This document shows positions 44,399 to 54,050 of a stretch of DNA of 64,000 bases, in pieces. The translations under genes were made by a program, and so were the position numbers. Source of the DNA: Nitzschia sp. DOCU1 (lineage: Eukaryota; Bacillariophyta; Bacillariophyceae; Bacillariales; Bacillariaceae); the NCBI GenBank assembly GCA_951394045.1, contig OX595987.1, forward strand, positions 3,224,001-3,288,000, written 5' to 3'. The notes beneath the pieces were generated by a model. The model worked only from the letters and a program-made list of their open reading frames with translations, searched no databases and was not told the origin of the DNA. Positions within the stretch are counted from its first letter, which is position 1, and each line of letters begins with the position of its first letter.

Positions 44399-45213
44399 GG
44401 TCTCGTGTCTTTGATAGAACTGTGCGCGATGGATGGATTCTTGTCTTCGTTGTCACGAAAGTGATGCACAACGTGCTTTACGAGGGGGCTCAAAAATTTG
44501 AACGCAGAGAGAAATTGAATTCCCGTATATTATTGTTGATGGGTTTGTAGTGCGTTGAAAACCAACCCCTACGACAAAAGTTTTGCTGGTGACTCGAGAT
44601 GTTCCCTCTCTATGCTGATTTCAAAAGCGATTGAATAAGTCATACGTGTATGTATATATATTAAAACTTCCGTTAATTATTGGCAACTTTTCGTCGTGTA
44701 GTGACATCGTAGTATGGTCTATTTGAGCCTGCTTCGTTCGAATCGAGTGCGTGCGCGTATCATACGATACGAAATTTTGTGGTCACCATACCGGAACCAA
44801 GTGTATGCATGTACTATTAGTACATACATATGTACCAGGTACAAACTAGAGTACACGACGTCCCCGTTTTGCGGCTATGGATATGCATGCATACTGTATT
44901 GTACACTTTAGGAGACTGGAAAGCAATTGGCATTCCTGATTTCACAGTCAATGACGCTACTGCGGAACTGTACCAGAATAGATGAACCTCTTTGTTCCAT
45001 TACTACGTTAGACATCTACCGGGGCCAGGCAAACCCATATCCTAAATGACCAAGCAGGATCCATGCCAAGGATAGTGTCATCGAAACTACCAGCTCCATG
45101 GTCGAGGCGGTATAGTACTATGGCTTTAGCAGAAAGTGAATTGGTAATCTGTCGACTTCATCTGCAGTGGCACATGCTTCCTGTACCATCTTTTTCTTCT
45201 TTTGGGGGGAAGT
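44399..45213. other. Intergenic region
   Basis: 815 bp containing the promoter of the lysine-rich protein gene and the 3' flank of the DUF4239-like gene. It holds a perfect GTACCAGGTAC at 44832-44842, with ACATACATATGTA just before it, and an AT-rich (TATG/TATA) stretch near 44648-44664. No gene was seen. Confidence 0.4.
44832..44842. repeat. GTACCAGGTAC palindrome
   Basis: Perfect arms, 434 bp upstream of the lysine-rich protein's start codon. It is the reverse complement of the copy at 42246-42256. Confidence 0.6.
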
Positions 45214-46356
45214 TCAATCCAAAGCAAAATAGCCGTCACTGTCTACAGAGGGCTCAAGGGCCAGCGGTGGCCCTCGGATTTCACCTCGGAGCCTCAGTTC
45301 CAATTCTTCCTCCAGCCCGGCTACCATGACATTCAAAACAGATCGAGCATTGTACGCCCCAGTGATGCCTGGCTGTCTCAATTCGTTTACCACGCCCATC
45401 GTCATGCTAATACCCAAAACGATGAAGCCCAAGTACCACGATTGGACCTCGAGGATTCCCTGCCCTCCTATTGTTTGTACACCCGCTCCGAGAAGTGGAA
45501 AGGTGAACAGCACGATGAGCGCAAGGGTCCAAAGCACCAACATCTGTATCTGAGGTAGTTTTCTCTGGAGCGCACCGAGGCGGCTGGCCCGCGCTTGACG
45601 CAGGGAACGAACAGTCTGATACACCAAAGAGGGTTCCCCAACACTTGTGAGGTAAAGAATTTCCTCCAAAGGATCGTCCACCGGCCTCGCGGAGAGAAGG
45701 AATGCAGGTTCAACATCATTGAACTTTGATAAATCGTTCTCCACATATTCTTGGATGCAGTTAAGAATCCGTTCGTACAGTCCTTGGCGGCCTTGTGAGA
45801 CAAGTGCCACTTGCTCTAATAGTGACTTCGCATTTGTGACTTCTTCGAATAAGGCAAGGTAAATCGCTTCTTGCTGTTGATACATGAAGTAGTAAGTCTG
45901 CCCAACTAGGATCGAAAACATAAGCCCGGATGTTGTAAGAATATTTTGAATGTATTGTGAAGCGTCCTGTGCCACCACAGCAAAAACCCCGGAGTCGTTT
46001 ATGAGGTCTGCAAGTATCGTTGCGATCGTTGGATAAGCAATTTTTGCAGACGCTGCCAAGAAAAACGATGGAATTCCCACGCGAAGCAAGGTGACTGACT
46101 GAGAAAACTCCTTTGTTTTCGTAAAATCTGTTGCGTAGTCTGGTGGATAGAAGTTCTTGGCCAAATCCACCCAAATAGATGATGATGCATCGTCGGAGGT
46201 AGAGATTTCTTTTGGGACACGGTAGATCTGGGTATTTCTCGTACTGCCAAAAGTAGCAGCTAACTTTACTACATTGGTGAGGGGCATGAATGCCGCACCA
46301 TCAACCATACACCCGGCGACTAGCAGCACAGAAAAATAGGTGTCGAAGGCCTTCAT
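45214..46356 (-). CDS. DUF4239-like membrane protein, probably plastid-directed
   Basis: 380 aa from the preferred start at 46356 (MKAFDTYFSVLLVAGCMVDG), which gives a signal peptide ending in GAAFMP, close to the diatom plastid motif; another ATG at 46404 adds 16 residues. A first membrane helix pair spans TLLRVGIPSFFLAASAKIAY and ILTTSGLMFSILVGQTYYFM. A long helical region follows (YQQQEAIYLALFEEVTNAKS through QARASRLGALQRKLP). Two more helices, MLVLWTLALIVLFTFPLLGA and YLGFIVLGISMTMGVVNEL, precede RQPGITGAYN. This order of two helices, cytosolic helical loop and two helices resembles DUF4239, a family sometimes compared with bestrophin-type channels. The function is not established. Confidence 0.7.
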   Translation of the reverse strand: MKAFDTYFSVLLVAGCMVDGAAFMPLTNVVKLAATFGSTRNTQIYRVPKEISTSDDASSSIWVDLAKNFYPPDYATDFTKTKEFSQSVTLLRVGIPSFFLAASAKIAYPTIATILADLINDSGVFAVVAQDASQYIQNILTTSGLMFSILVGQTYYFMYQQQEAIYLALFEEVTNAKSLLEQVALVSQGRQGLYERILNCIQEYVENDLSKFNDVEPAFLLSARPVDDPLEEILYLTSVGEPSLVYQTVRSLRQARASRLGALQRKLPQIQMLVLWTLALIVLFTFPLLGAGVQTIGGQGILEVQSWYLGFIVLGISMTMGVVNELRQPGITGAYNARSVLNVMVAGLEEELELRLRGEIRGPPLALEPSVDSDGYFALD

Positions 46357-46899
46357 TCTGGCCTTCACTTTGAACTGTTTTACCGACGAGTCCTTCCTGT
46401 ACACTAACGTGTTGCTTCCCTACTACGCCGATGTGGTTCAGGCAGCGTGCTGTGGATTTATACAACCGGTCAGAATGCTCTTGTGAGTTTATGCTCTAGT
46501 GGTGTTGCACTGAACGGTTCATCGGATCCACAATGCTGTGCGAATCTCCTCCGATCCGACCTCTTAAAAGATCGGAAGCACTCGAGACGGCTCAGTTGTC
46601 TCCATTGGGATGCTGTGAGAAACGAGCGAAGTGACGTACGTACTTGCGTCGGTAGGTGGTCGGATAGGTTGGAAGTCGGTCGGGCATCCGACTAAACTGA
46701 CCTGCATCTCTGCTGTGCAACGAGATAGTAGCAAAACCGGCTGATGCCAATCAAACAAATGCACGTGCGTGGTGCGAGGTGAGTTGCTGGTGGCGGGCAA
46801 TAAAATTAGACCCAGAATCACAACAAATAGCATGTTGAGCATCGCATTTTGCTGCCCGCAGCGTCTCATATCCACTGTCTGTCTGACTCTACTTCACTC
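46357..46899. promoter_or_regulatory. Bidirectional promoter region
   Basis: 543 bp between the divergent DUF4239-like and GH81 genes. No core element was identified. The pair GATCCGACC/GATCGG near 46553-46577 is short and not clearly significant. Confidence 0.35.
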
Positions 46900-49800
46900 A
46901 TGGACGTGGGCCCGCTAGGCGTAGAATCGATGATCCAGCCAAAGAAGTCCGGAGAAATGACGTCGTTCTCTGGACGGTCCCGCCCTCAATACAACTACTT
47001 CTACGGGAGCACGGCAGAAAGTACCAGTGTTGACGCGCTTACAGTTTCGACGACTGATGCCCAGGAGCAAGAATCCTTGATTGGCGAGGTTCTCGTACCC
47101 ACAGATAACGAAGAAGAAACACCGGCCCATAGCGAACATGATCTGCAACACCTCTTGATTACAAATGGCCATTCCAGCCGATCATGTTTTTCTGTGTTTC
47201 GATTTGGGCGGAAGACCGCATCGAGCAATGGTCTCGGTCGAGTACTTCTTCTGTTGCTCTTGGCGGCATCGGCCTGCACTTTCTTCATTTTCCTCTTGCC
47301 TCACACTTCGCGTCCCATACCCGAAGTGCAGAGTATTTTTATACCTTTCGAAAAGGTGGACCGAACTGATTATGGTGATCCAGTAACAGGTTTTCTCGAT
47401 ATGAGTCTATTTCATCCGAGCCTCCTTTCTGATGACGCGTTGCGCACCTTCAATTTCCCTTTCCCAACCGGTGCATTTTGGACAAATCTCGTGGTCCCAT
47501 CTCCTGATTCTGTATACTCATATCCCACCGTCGTCTATCCTTACGCCTATAAATGGTCGGAATCGTCGCTACAGTTATCATATCCTGCAGCACATCGAGT
47601 TGAAGATGAATACCACCACTGGATTGCAGATACTTTCGCTCCGGAGCTCACCATGACGACGGTTGAAGGTTCCACTTCGAGATTCGTAACAAGATTCGAC
47701 CCATTGAGCGTTACCCTTCGATTCGTTGCGTCGCTACAAAGCAAGTGGGAAACAACACTTGTACAGGGAAGCCCTTACACTACCATCAAATATCTTAACT
47801 CGACTCCCACGTTCAAACCTCTTAGCACATTCAAATCGGTCCAATGCCCTGGAGAAGAGGCCGAGGATTTCCACGATTTCTGGGAGGACGAAGGGGACGA
47901 TGACACCCGTCAACGACGACTTTTTGGTGTATGTAGCATTGAGGTAAGGGTTGGCAGGTCAGGTTAGGTAAATTATCACAGAGATACACAACGCTTCGAA
48001 AACTAACCAGATATCTTTCCAGGCTGAATCCGATAAGACATACATGCGTGGAGTACAATTCATGTTTAGCTCCGACGAAGGCGCTTATTGGATTTTGTTT
48101 TCCTCCGAGCCAATTACTCTCGTATACGACAATATTCGAAAAACTACTATCACTGCCACTGCGCCATTTACTGGCGTTGTACGACTCGCGTACATTCCTG
48201 TCGAGAACGCGGCGGATACGTCTTCTTTCAGCTCCCCTGGCCTGCGCCGCCTCATTTACCACGCAGGTGTATATCCAACAGGATGCGACGTCAGCTGGGA
48301 ATTCCACTCCCAAACAACTCCATCCAAAGGCAAAAAAACCAATGCGACTACGAGTAGTCGGCATGCCACCGTCCATTTTACGTTTGGCACTCGAAGCATG
48401 ACTGATGACTCTGTTCGAACACAGAATGCAGCAACAGGTTTGCTCATGCTTGCACTACCTCACCATATTCAGGTTCTTCCTCGGAGCATGCAACTCAGTC
48501 AAAAACGGTTCAATCTTACGTATAACTGCATCAAGGGTCCGCTTACACCGATTGTTGGTTCCGTGTGGTCGTTGGAAGAACCTTTGCTTGATTTGGATTT
48601 CGATATCCCAGGCCAGGCACTTGACCCTGGTGTCCGACAGACGATTTTGGATCAGGTGTTAGAAGATATGAGCCGAGTATTACCGACGAACGATGAGAAT
48701 GTGTACGGTTACGGAAAGCAAGTGGCGAGGCTCGCTCAGCTTGTACACATCGCAAGCGAATTAGGATCTGGAGAAATCCTAGTGGTCGACGATGATGGCA
48801 AAAGTCTTATAGATAAAGGAAAAGAGCTGCTTCTGTTTTATCTGGAAACCTTTCTGACAAGTCAAGTTGCTGACTTTTTGCTGTTTGATGCCAATATGGG
48901 TGGGCTGGTTTCGAAGAATGGGGTCATGGACAAAAGTGCGGATTTTGGAAATGGAAGGTAAATAAGTTTGGCGATGCCGTTGTTGAAGGTAACGAACGTA
49001 TCTCATCGATTGCTGTCGCATTTCGTCGTGCTAACAGATACAATGGTAGGTTTAGTTGGTGGCAGAACCTCGAGTCCTCGTCGATGTGGTGTCCTTACAC
49101 TTGCCTGTTCGTTTCCAGACCACCATTTTCATTATGGATATATGCTGTATGCTTCTGCCATTATGGCAAAGTTGGACGCGACATTTGTCGAGCGCTTCGG
49201 CAGCCATGTAGATACCATTTTCCATGATGTTGCTCACTCGACCAATGGTGATTCGAAAACGGTGTTGCCCAATAACGTCTTTTTCCCACTATCAAGGCAC
49301 AAGTCATGGTTCGACGGTCACTCCTTTGCGACAGGGATGTTCCCCTTTGGCAATGGCAAATCCCAAGAGAGTTCAAGCGAGGCCGTGAACTGTTATTACG
49401 GGGCGTACTTGTGGTCTCTTGTCCGGCACGGGAACGGGAGCGTGGGCTCTGACCTGACAGATTTTGCTCGTCTTTTGTTTGCGACTGAAATTCGTGGTGC
49501 TCAGACTTATTGGCATATGGTCCCTAAGAGCGCCCTTGGCGCCCATGCAGAGGCATCGCCGCTGTACAGCCGAACATTTCAAGAGAACTACATGGTTGGC
49601 AATGTCGGTATGATGGATGTTGCCGTAAACACGTGGTTTGGCAACGATGCGCTGTATGTTCACATGATAAACGCGATACCGATAACAGCGGCCACGGCGG
49701 TTCTTTTCGACAAGAACTATGTCGAGCACGAGTATAAATACTTGATGAAGAATCGCAGTGGGGTGGAGATGGCATGGCGTGGATATACTGTTTCCATCCA

Positions 49801-50245
49801 TGCTATTATGGATCCGAATATGGCTTGGGAAGAGGCGCGAGATCTTGTGAGCTATGAATTGGACGCTGCCATCAGCAAGAGTCAAGTATTGTACTGGATC
49901 AGCAGCAGGCCGGGCTTCAATGCAACAATAGAGTTGGCGAGTAATACATCGCGGTACAATGGCAGCAGCGCAGGATCGTCTTCAGCTGCGGCGTGTGTTT
50001 CCCATAGTGAGTGCAAGGCTGCTGGCATAAAAGGACAGTGCTGTCCGACTGTCGATGGGACGTTTCTAGGGTGCTGTGGATCGACTGGTGTTGGTCAAGA
50101 AGCTAGCAGACCAATACGTGACTCTCGTGCAACTGAATCATCTTGCAGTAAGTACCCAGCATGTGTCGATGTTGGGTTGAATGGGGAGTGTTGTCCTACC
50201 GAGGAGAACGTGATGCTTGGCTGCTGTATTCACAGCAATAGATAA
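46900..50245 (+). CDS. GH81 endo-1,3-beta-glucanase, membrane-anchored, with two Cys-rich C-terminal modules
   Basis: Four exons: 46900-47943, 48023-48957, 49038-49045 (8 nt) and 49119-50245; total 3114 nt, 1037 aa. The microexon is needed to rebuild the family signature: the spliced text reads DFGNG-RYND-HHFHYGY, with candidate catalytic Asp663. The second acidic cluster is ESSSEAVNCYYG (Glu746 and Glu750). Other GH81 blocks are FPTGAFWTNLV, PYAYKW and VYPTGCDVSWEF. A type II anchor, RVLLLLLLAASACTFFIFLL (about 114-133), follows a cytosolic N-terminus of about 110 residues. The C-terminus carries two related modules of the form C-x5-C-x6-G-x-CCPT...GCC, likely carbohydrate-binding or wall-attachment. 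The enzyme cleaves beta-1,3-glucan, so it probably acts on chrysolaminarin, callose or wall glucan. Confidence 0.93.
49038..49045 (+). other. 8-nt microexon of the GH81 gene
   Basis: ATACAATG is bounded by CTAACAG on the left and GTAGGT on the right. It completes Arg660, encodes Tyr661-Asn662 and gives the first base of Asp663. Its omission would shift the frame and lose the catalytic Asp. Confidence 0.85.
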
Positions 50246-50358
50246 AATTCCATTGTTCTTGGTCAAATTTAGATTCACAAATTATCCTATTAAGTAACGA
50301 ACTGATTGTACAACGCGCAACAATTACAAAATCCCCGGTGGAATTGATGTTGCAGTGT

Positions 50359-51484
50359 CTAAGCCAGGCTTGCAGCTGAGGCGTTGAGGTTGATCTTCGC
50401 GCGGCTGAGCTCTGTGTTGGTGGAAAAGGTGCGCATTGGTGAGAGACAGGTCGAGTCGAGTGTGATAGAGAGTCGAGTGCGAATGAAACTACTTACTGGT
50501 TCGGAGGTAATACACATATCCAGCCAATAGAACAGCAACAGTGAGGAAGCAGCCAATGGCCACAGCGGCCGCCTTGGACTTTCGGGTAGCGGATGTTCGG
50601 ATGACACCGTCTTCCCGGATGATTTTGATTCCCTCGATGTAAGAGCACGCGGCTTCGTTGGGGTAGTAGATGCTCATCTTGCTCTCGCACTTTCCAGCAA
50701 TCTGGTAGATGGACGAGCAAAAGTCGCTGACAGAGTAACCGCCGTTGTTGTAAGCGCTGCAGCCAATGCAGGACATGGAGACCATGGAGCTGGAGGTGTA
50801 GGGAAGACCTTGGATGGCGTACTGCGACTGGGCAAAGCTGGTGCACGTGTCATCAGTGAACAATCCGAGGCGGATCTCGCCTCCTTGATCGGCGCAGTAG
50901 GGTCCAACGTAGTAGGTGACGCCCCCGTCGCCGTAGTATCCATTGGCGTTACCATTGCCGTTGTTGTTGTTCTGGAGGTCGCGGCGATTGCTGAACTGCG
51001 TGCACGTCATGTAGCTGGACATGTCGTAGCCGTTTCCGTTGGCGTTTTGTGCCGCTTGCATGGTCGAGTAATAAGAACTCATGTAAGTCTCCATGTCGAC
51101 GATGTAGTCTCCGTAGTGGGAGCTGCAGCCGCCGAGGTCGCTGGAGCACTCGCCAGAGGGGCACAGGCGGAAGCGTACGAGGCGCTTGGTCATGATGCGA
51201 ACATCGCCTTCGTCCGAGGCTTCTTCGTTCCATTGTTGCACGTGGTGGCATCCCTGGAACTTAACGCTGTAGCCGGAGAGGAAGCTGGTGTCCACATTGC
51301 TGAAGTCGTACTGCTGGTCCCCGTTCTGATTGTTGTTCTGATTGTTGTTGACACGACGAGCGTGGTGCATCAAGTTGCGACCAGCTGTGGAGTCAGCGGG
51401 AACATCACCATTGTGTTGGTTGATAACAGTGCCTTCAACGGCGGCCACGAGGGCCAGAGCGACGACAGCGATGCGAGAGAACAT
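50359..51484 (-). CDS. Cys-rich single-pass cell-surface protein
   Basis: Two exons, 51484-50497 and 50411-50359, with an 85-nt intron (GTAAGT to AACACAG); total 1041 nt, 346 aa. MFSRIAVVALALVAAVEGT is a signal peptide. The ectodomain has an Asn/Gln-rich stretch (NNNQNNNQNGDQQ) and about 15 cysteines, including CPSGECSSDLGGC and MSCIGCSAY. One membrane helix, AVAIGCFLTVAVLLAGYVYY, lies near the end. The second exon adds the short tail RT-KLSRAKINLNASAASLA. Without the intron the frame would end a few residues after the helix. I recognise no enzyme family. The layout fits a type I surface protein of unknown role. Confidence 0.8.
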
Positions 51485-52200
51485 GGTCTGGAAATGAAAA
51501 TCGACGATCGCGACGTTGACTTGAAAATATGAACTATGGTTTATCGGCGGTCGCTTAAAGGATAGGCCTCGAGATGTTCAGCCTGCCGACAAGCATGCAT
51601 GTGTTCTAATTCCGCGAAACTGGGGTTCGGCCGCACCATATCCAATGTATACACAACGGTATATCCAATGTTACGAATTCAATCCCCTTCAGCGATGCAA
51701 TTCAAATGGGAGATTCGTAGATCGGCGTGCGTGCAACGGACGTCCTGCGAGTATTCCATTATGCAAGTCATTAGTTTTGTATAAGTATTAGTATGCTATG
51801 CTCGGCGAATCAAATAGCGGGCATAGGGGCTCGGCAATCGAGTCTTACGAGTCTTACGAGTCGTTTCCGCCTGCCGATGATCGACATTCAAAATTCTGGG
51901 TCGTGGTAGAGTCACGAACCCCTCAATTCCGCCACGCAATCATTTTCTCGCCAACTCCCCTTTTACAAAAATTCAAATTTCCAAAATCCCGTTGGAGGCA
52001 CGCATGTGAAGCATTTGCGATCTCTCTACGATACCGATAGCTATGGAGCCATACCAGGTACCAGGTACGATACAGTTCCTGCACGTCAGCGTCCCTATTG
52101 CATACATACAGCACACTGTCTTTGTTGCTCCTTGTCGTTATCAAGAGGAGCAAACGCAAAGTCATACCAGGTACATTCAGTATTCTGTAGCAACAAAGCC
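51485..52200. promoter_or_regulatory. Bidirectional intergenic region with GTACCAGGTAC copies
   Basis: 716 bp between divergent surface-protein genes. It contains overlapping ATACCAGGTACCAGGTAC at 52051-52068 and another ATACCAGGTAC at 52164-52174, within 150 bp of the plus-strand start. A direct GAGTCTTAC duplication lies at 51839-51858. Confidence 0.5.
52051..52068. repeat. Overlapping pair of GTACCAGGTAC-type palindromes
   Basis: A perfect copy at 52058-52068 overlaps a one-mismatch copy at 52051-52061. A third, one-mismatch copy is at 52164-52174. They sit 133-150 and 27-37 bp before the start codon at 52201. Confidence 0.6.
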
Positions 52201-53712
52201 ATGCGTTTTTCTTTGGCAACGGCGATGCTCTTGCAAGCATACCCGCTTCTGTCGGGCGAAGGGGTCACTGGCAGCGATAATCCACTTGCTCAAAATGGTG
52301 CGAGTACGGCTGGAGAGAGACGTACACTGCACCAACCAGCTGCTCTGCTGAAGAGACTTCCTCTCGCAGGAGTTAGAAACAAACTTTCGAAGCGAAAGCT
52401 TCAGAAGAGTGCTGGTCAGAACAACGTCGAGTGTGATCCCTCGACCGTTGATCCAGACATCGGCATTCTCTCGTGTCCTCCCGACAAAAGATTCTGTATG
52501 GAGGATCAGGCTTCCACTTTGGGTGGCTTTTGTGTCGACGTCTCGGTCAACGCCGCCCGTCACCTCCAAGATGACTTGCAATCGTCTCTGCAACGAGGAT
52601 TTATCTATTGTGATCCTTCTTCCCCCTACTTTGGAATCTTGCAGTGCGATTGTGACGGGTTCAGCCTCGAGACGAACGAAGGCTCCTTCACGTGCACCTA
52701 CGATTCCTATTGCTTCGGCGATGTTTCGGAGTGCTGCTCCAATACTTGTGCCGCATTAAGAACGACATACAGTAGCACTGACGTGGATTTCTACACCTAT
52801 GAAACTTGTTATTCCTTTCAAAGCCCCTACGAGCAGTCGTTCTGCTACGGTCGACAGGTGAACAGAAAGGAACAATCATTGAGCTGCTTTGGGTCTTTTG
52901 ATGGAAAGAGCTGCAACTCTTGCTTGATAGGAAGTGCGCAATGCACCATGTTCGACTGTTCCGTGGCCGGGCTTGATGGCGCGTTCTGCTTGGAGGAGTT
53001 CTATCCACCAATCCTTACAAGTTGCTATGCTCAATGCGCGACCTGTACAATCTGCCCCGGGACACCAGATGGCTCTGTTGCAAACCCTGATGCACTCCTT
53101 GGCTTCACAGACCTCACTTGCGGCCACGTCGAATTTCTTGGAGATTCTGGGTACTGGGGAGGCCCCAATAATCAGTCTTGTTTGAGCGTCATGAATGCTG
53201 TGCAGAAAACTTGTTGTGAACCTGATCAAATTACTGCAGCTGTGTTTCCTACTCGTCCACCAGAATCTCCCCCCTTAAGTGGCAATGATGAAACACTGGC
53301 TCCTAGTATTGCGCCGGCTCCTCAGGTCACAAACCAGCCAGTCGGAATTTCAAGCGATGTTGTGGACCGTTCTCCTCCTGTCGTCACATGCAGAATTCAG
53401 ATCCAAACCTCAAAGTGCACGGATCTTTTGGAGGCTGAAGCGGAGCGCATACCTTGCGAGTGTTTCAATCAGTGTATCTCCTTTGTTGACGACAAGTTCC
53501 AAAAATGTGACGGCGGGACAAATGTTGCAGGATCTGGAACCTTAGTGGCGGGCTGCACATTTGATATGTCGAGGGAAGCAATTTTCAAATGCAAGCAACC
53601 AACTGAAGAAGAAGTGGCTGGCGACGGAGCACAAGGGTACATGACACAACGAGGACGAACACGTGGCCTAATGGCACTGCCACTTTTGGCTTATTTCTAT
53701 TATTGGTTCTAG
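52201..53712 (+). CDS. Secreted Cys-rich protein, probably GPI-anchored
   Basis: 503 aa from the ATG at 52201 (MRFSLATAMLLQAYPLLSGEG, a signal peptide); the frame is open further upstream but without a better start. After a basic linker there are roughly 50 cysteines, with blocks such as CPPDKRFCMED, CDCDGFSLETNEGSFTC, CFGDVSECCSNTCAAL, CSVAG and CATCTICPG. A Pro/Ser-rich stalk (TRPPESPPLSGN, APSIAPAP) precedes a last Cys-rich segment. The very C-terminus is hydrophobic after a charged stretch (LMALPLLAYFYYWF), as in GPI-anchored proteins. No family is recognised. A disulfide-rich cell-surface or wall protein is the likely identity. Confidence 0.78.
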   Translation: MRFSLATAMLLQAYPLLSGEGVTGSDNPLAQNGASTAGERRTLHQPAALLKRLPLAGVRNKLSKRKLQKSAGQNNVECDPSTVDPDIGILSCPPDKRFCMEDQASTLGGFCVDVSVNAARHLQDDLQSSLQRGFIYCDPSSPYFGILQCDCDGFSLETNEGSFTCTYDSYCFGDVSECCSNTCAALRTTYSSTDVDFYTYETCYSFQSPYEQSFCYGRQVNRKEQSLSCFGSFDGKSCNSCLIGSAQCTMFDCSVAGLDGAFCLEEFYPPILTSCYAQCATCTICPGTPDGSVANPDALLGFTDLTCGHVEFLGDSGYWGGPNNQSCLSVMNAVQKTCCEPDQITAAVFPTRPPESPPLSGNDETLAPSIAPAPQVTNQPVGISSDVVDRSPPVVTCRIQIQTSKCTDLLEAEAERIPCECFNQCISFVDDKFQKCDGGTNVAGSGTLVAGCTFDMSREAIFKCKQPTEEEVAGDGAQGYMTQRGRTRGLMALPLLAYFYYWF

Positions 53713-54050
53713 ACGGCTGGCTTTTTTTCACCGCTGTAATGGCATGGAGCCATCCGAACTTGCGGACCCAAAATTTCTACTGTATGTTAAAGAGTTTACA
53801 TGCCTACCGGTACTAGTTGAAGGTTTCGTTGAGTCGCTACGCGTAGAACCTGAAGAAGCCCCCCTATAGACGGAACGATGAAACCGATATCTCTTGTTTT
53901 GATTACGTATGATAGCGGCAGCATAATTGCTATTCGGAAAATGCAAGAAAATTCTGTACTCATGTTCGCGTACCTGGTACAGGATTGACACAATGAGTGT
54001 TTCGATGCTTGCGCTTGTATTAACATGCTACGACGGTAAGTGGTCGCCGT
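53713..54050. other. Convergent intergenic gap
   Basis: 338 bp between converging genes. It contains a perfect GTACCTGGTAC at 53970-53980. No gene was seen. Confidence 0.45.
53970..53980. repeat. GTACCTGGTAC palindrome
   Basis: Perfect copy, lying between two 3' ends rather than upstream of a start, which argues against a purely promoter role for this motif. Confidence 0.6.
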
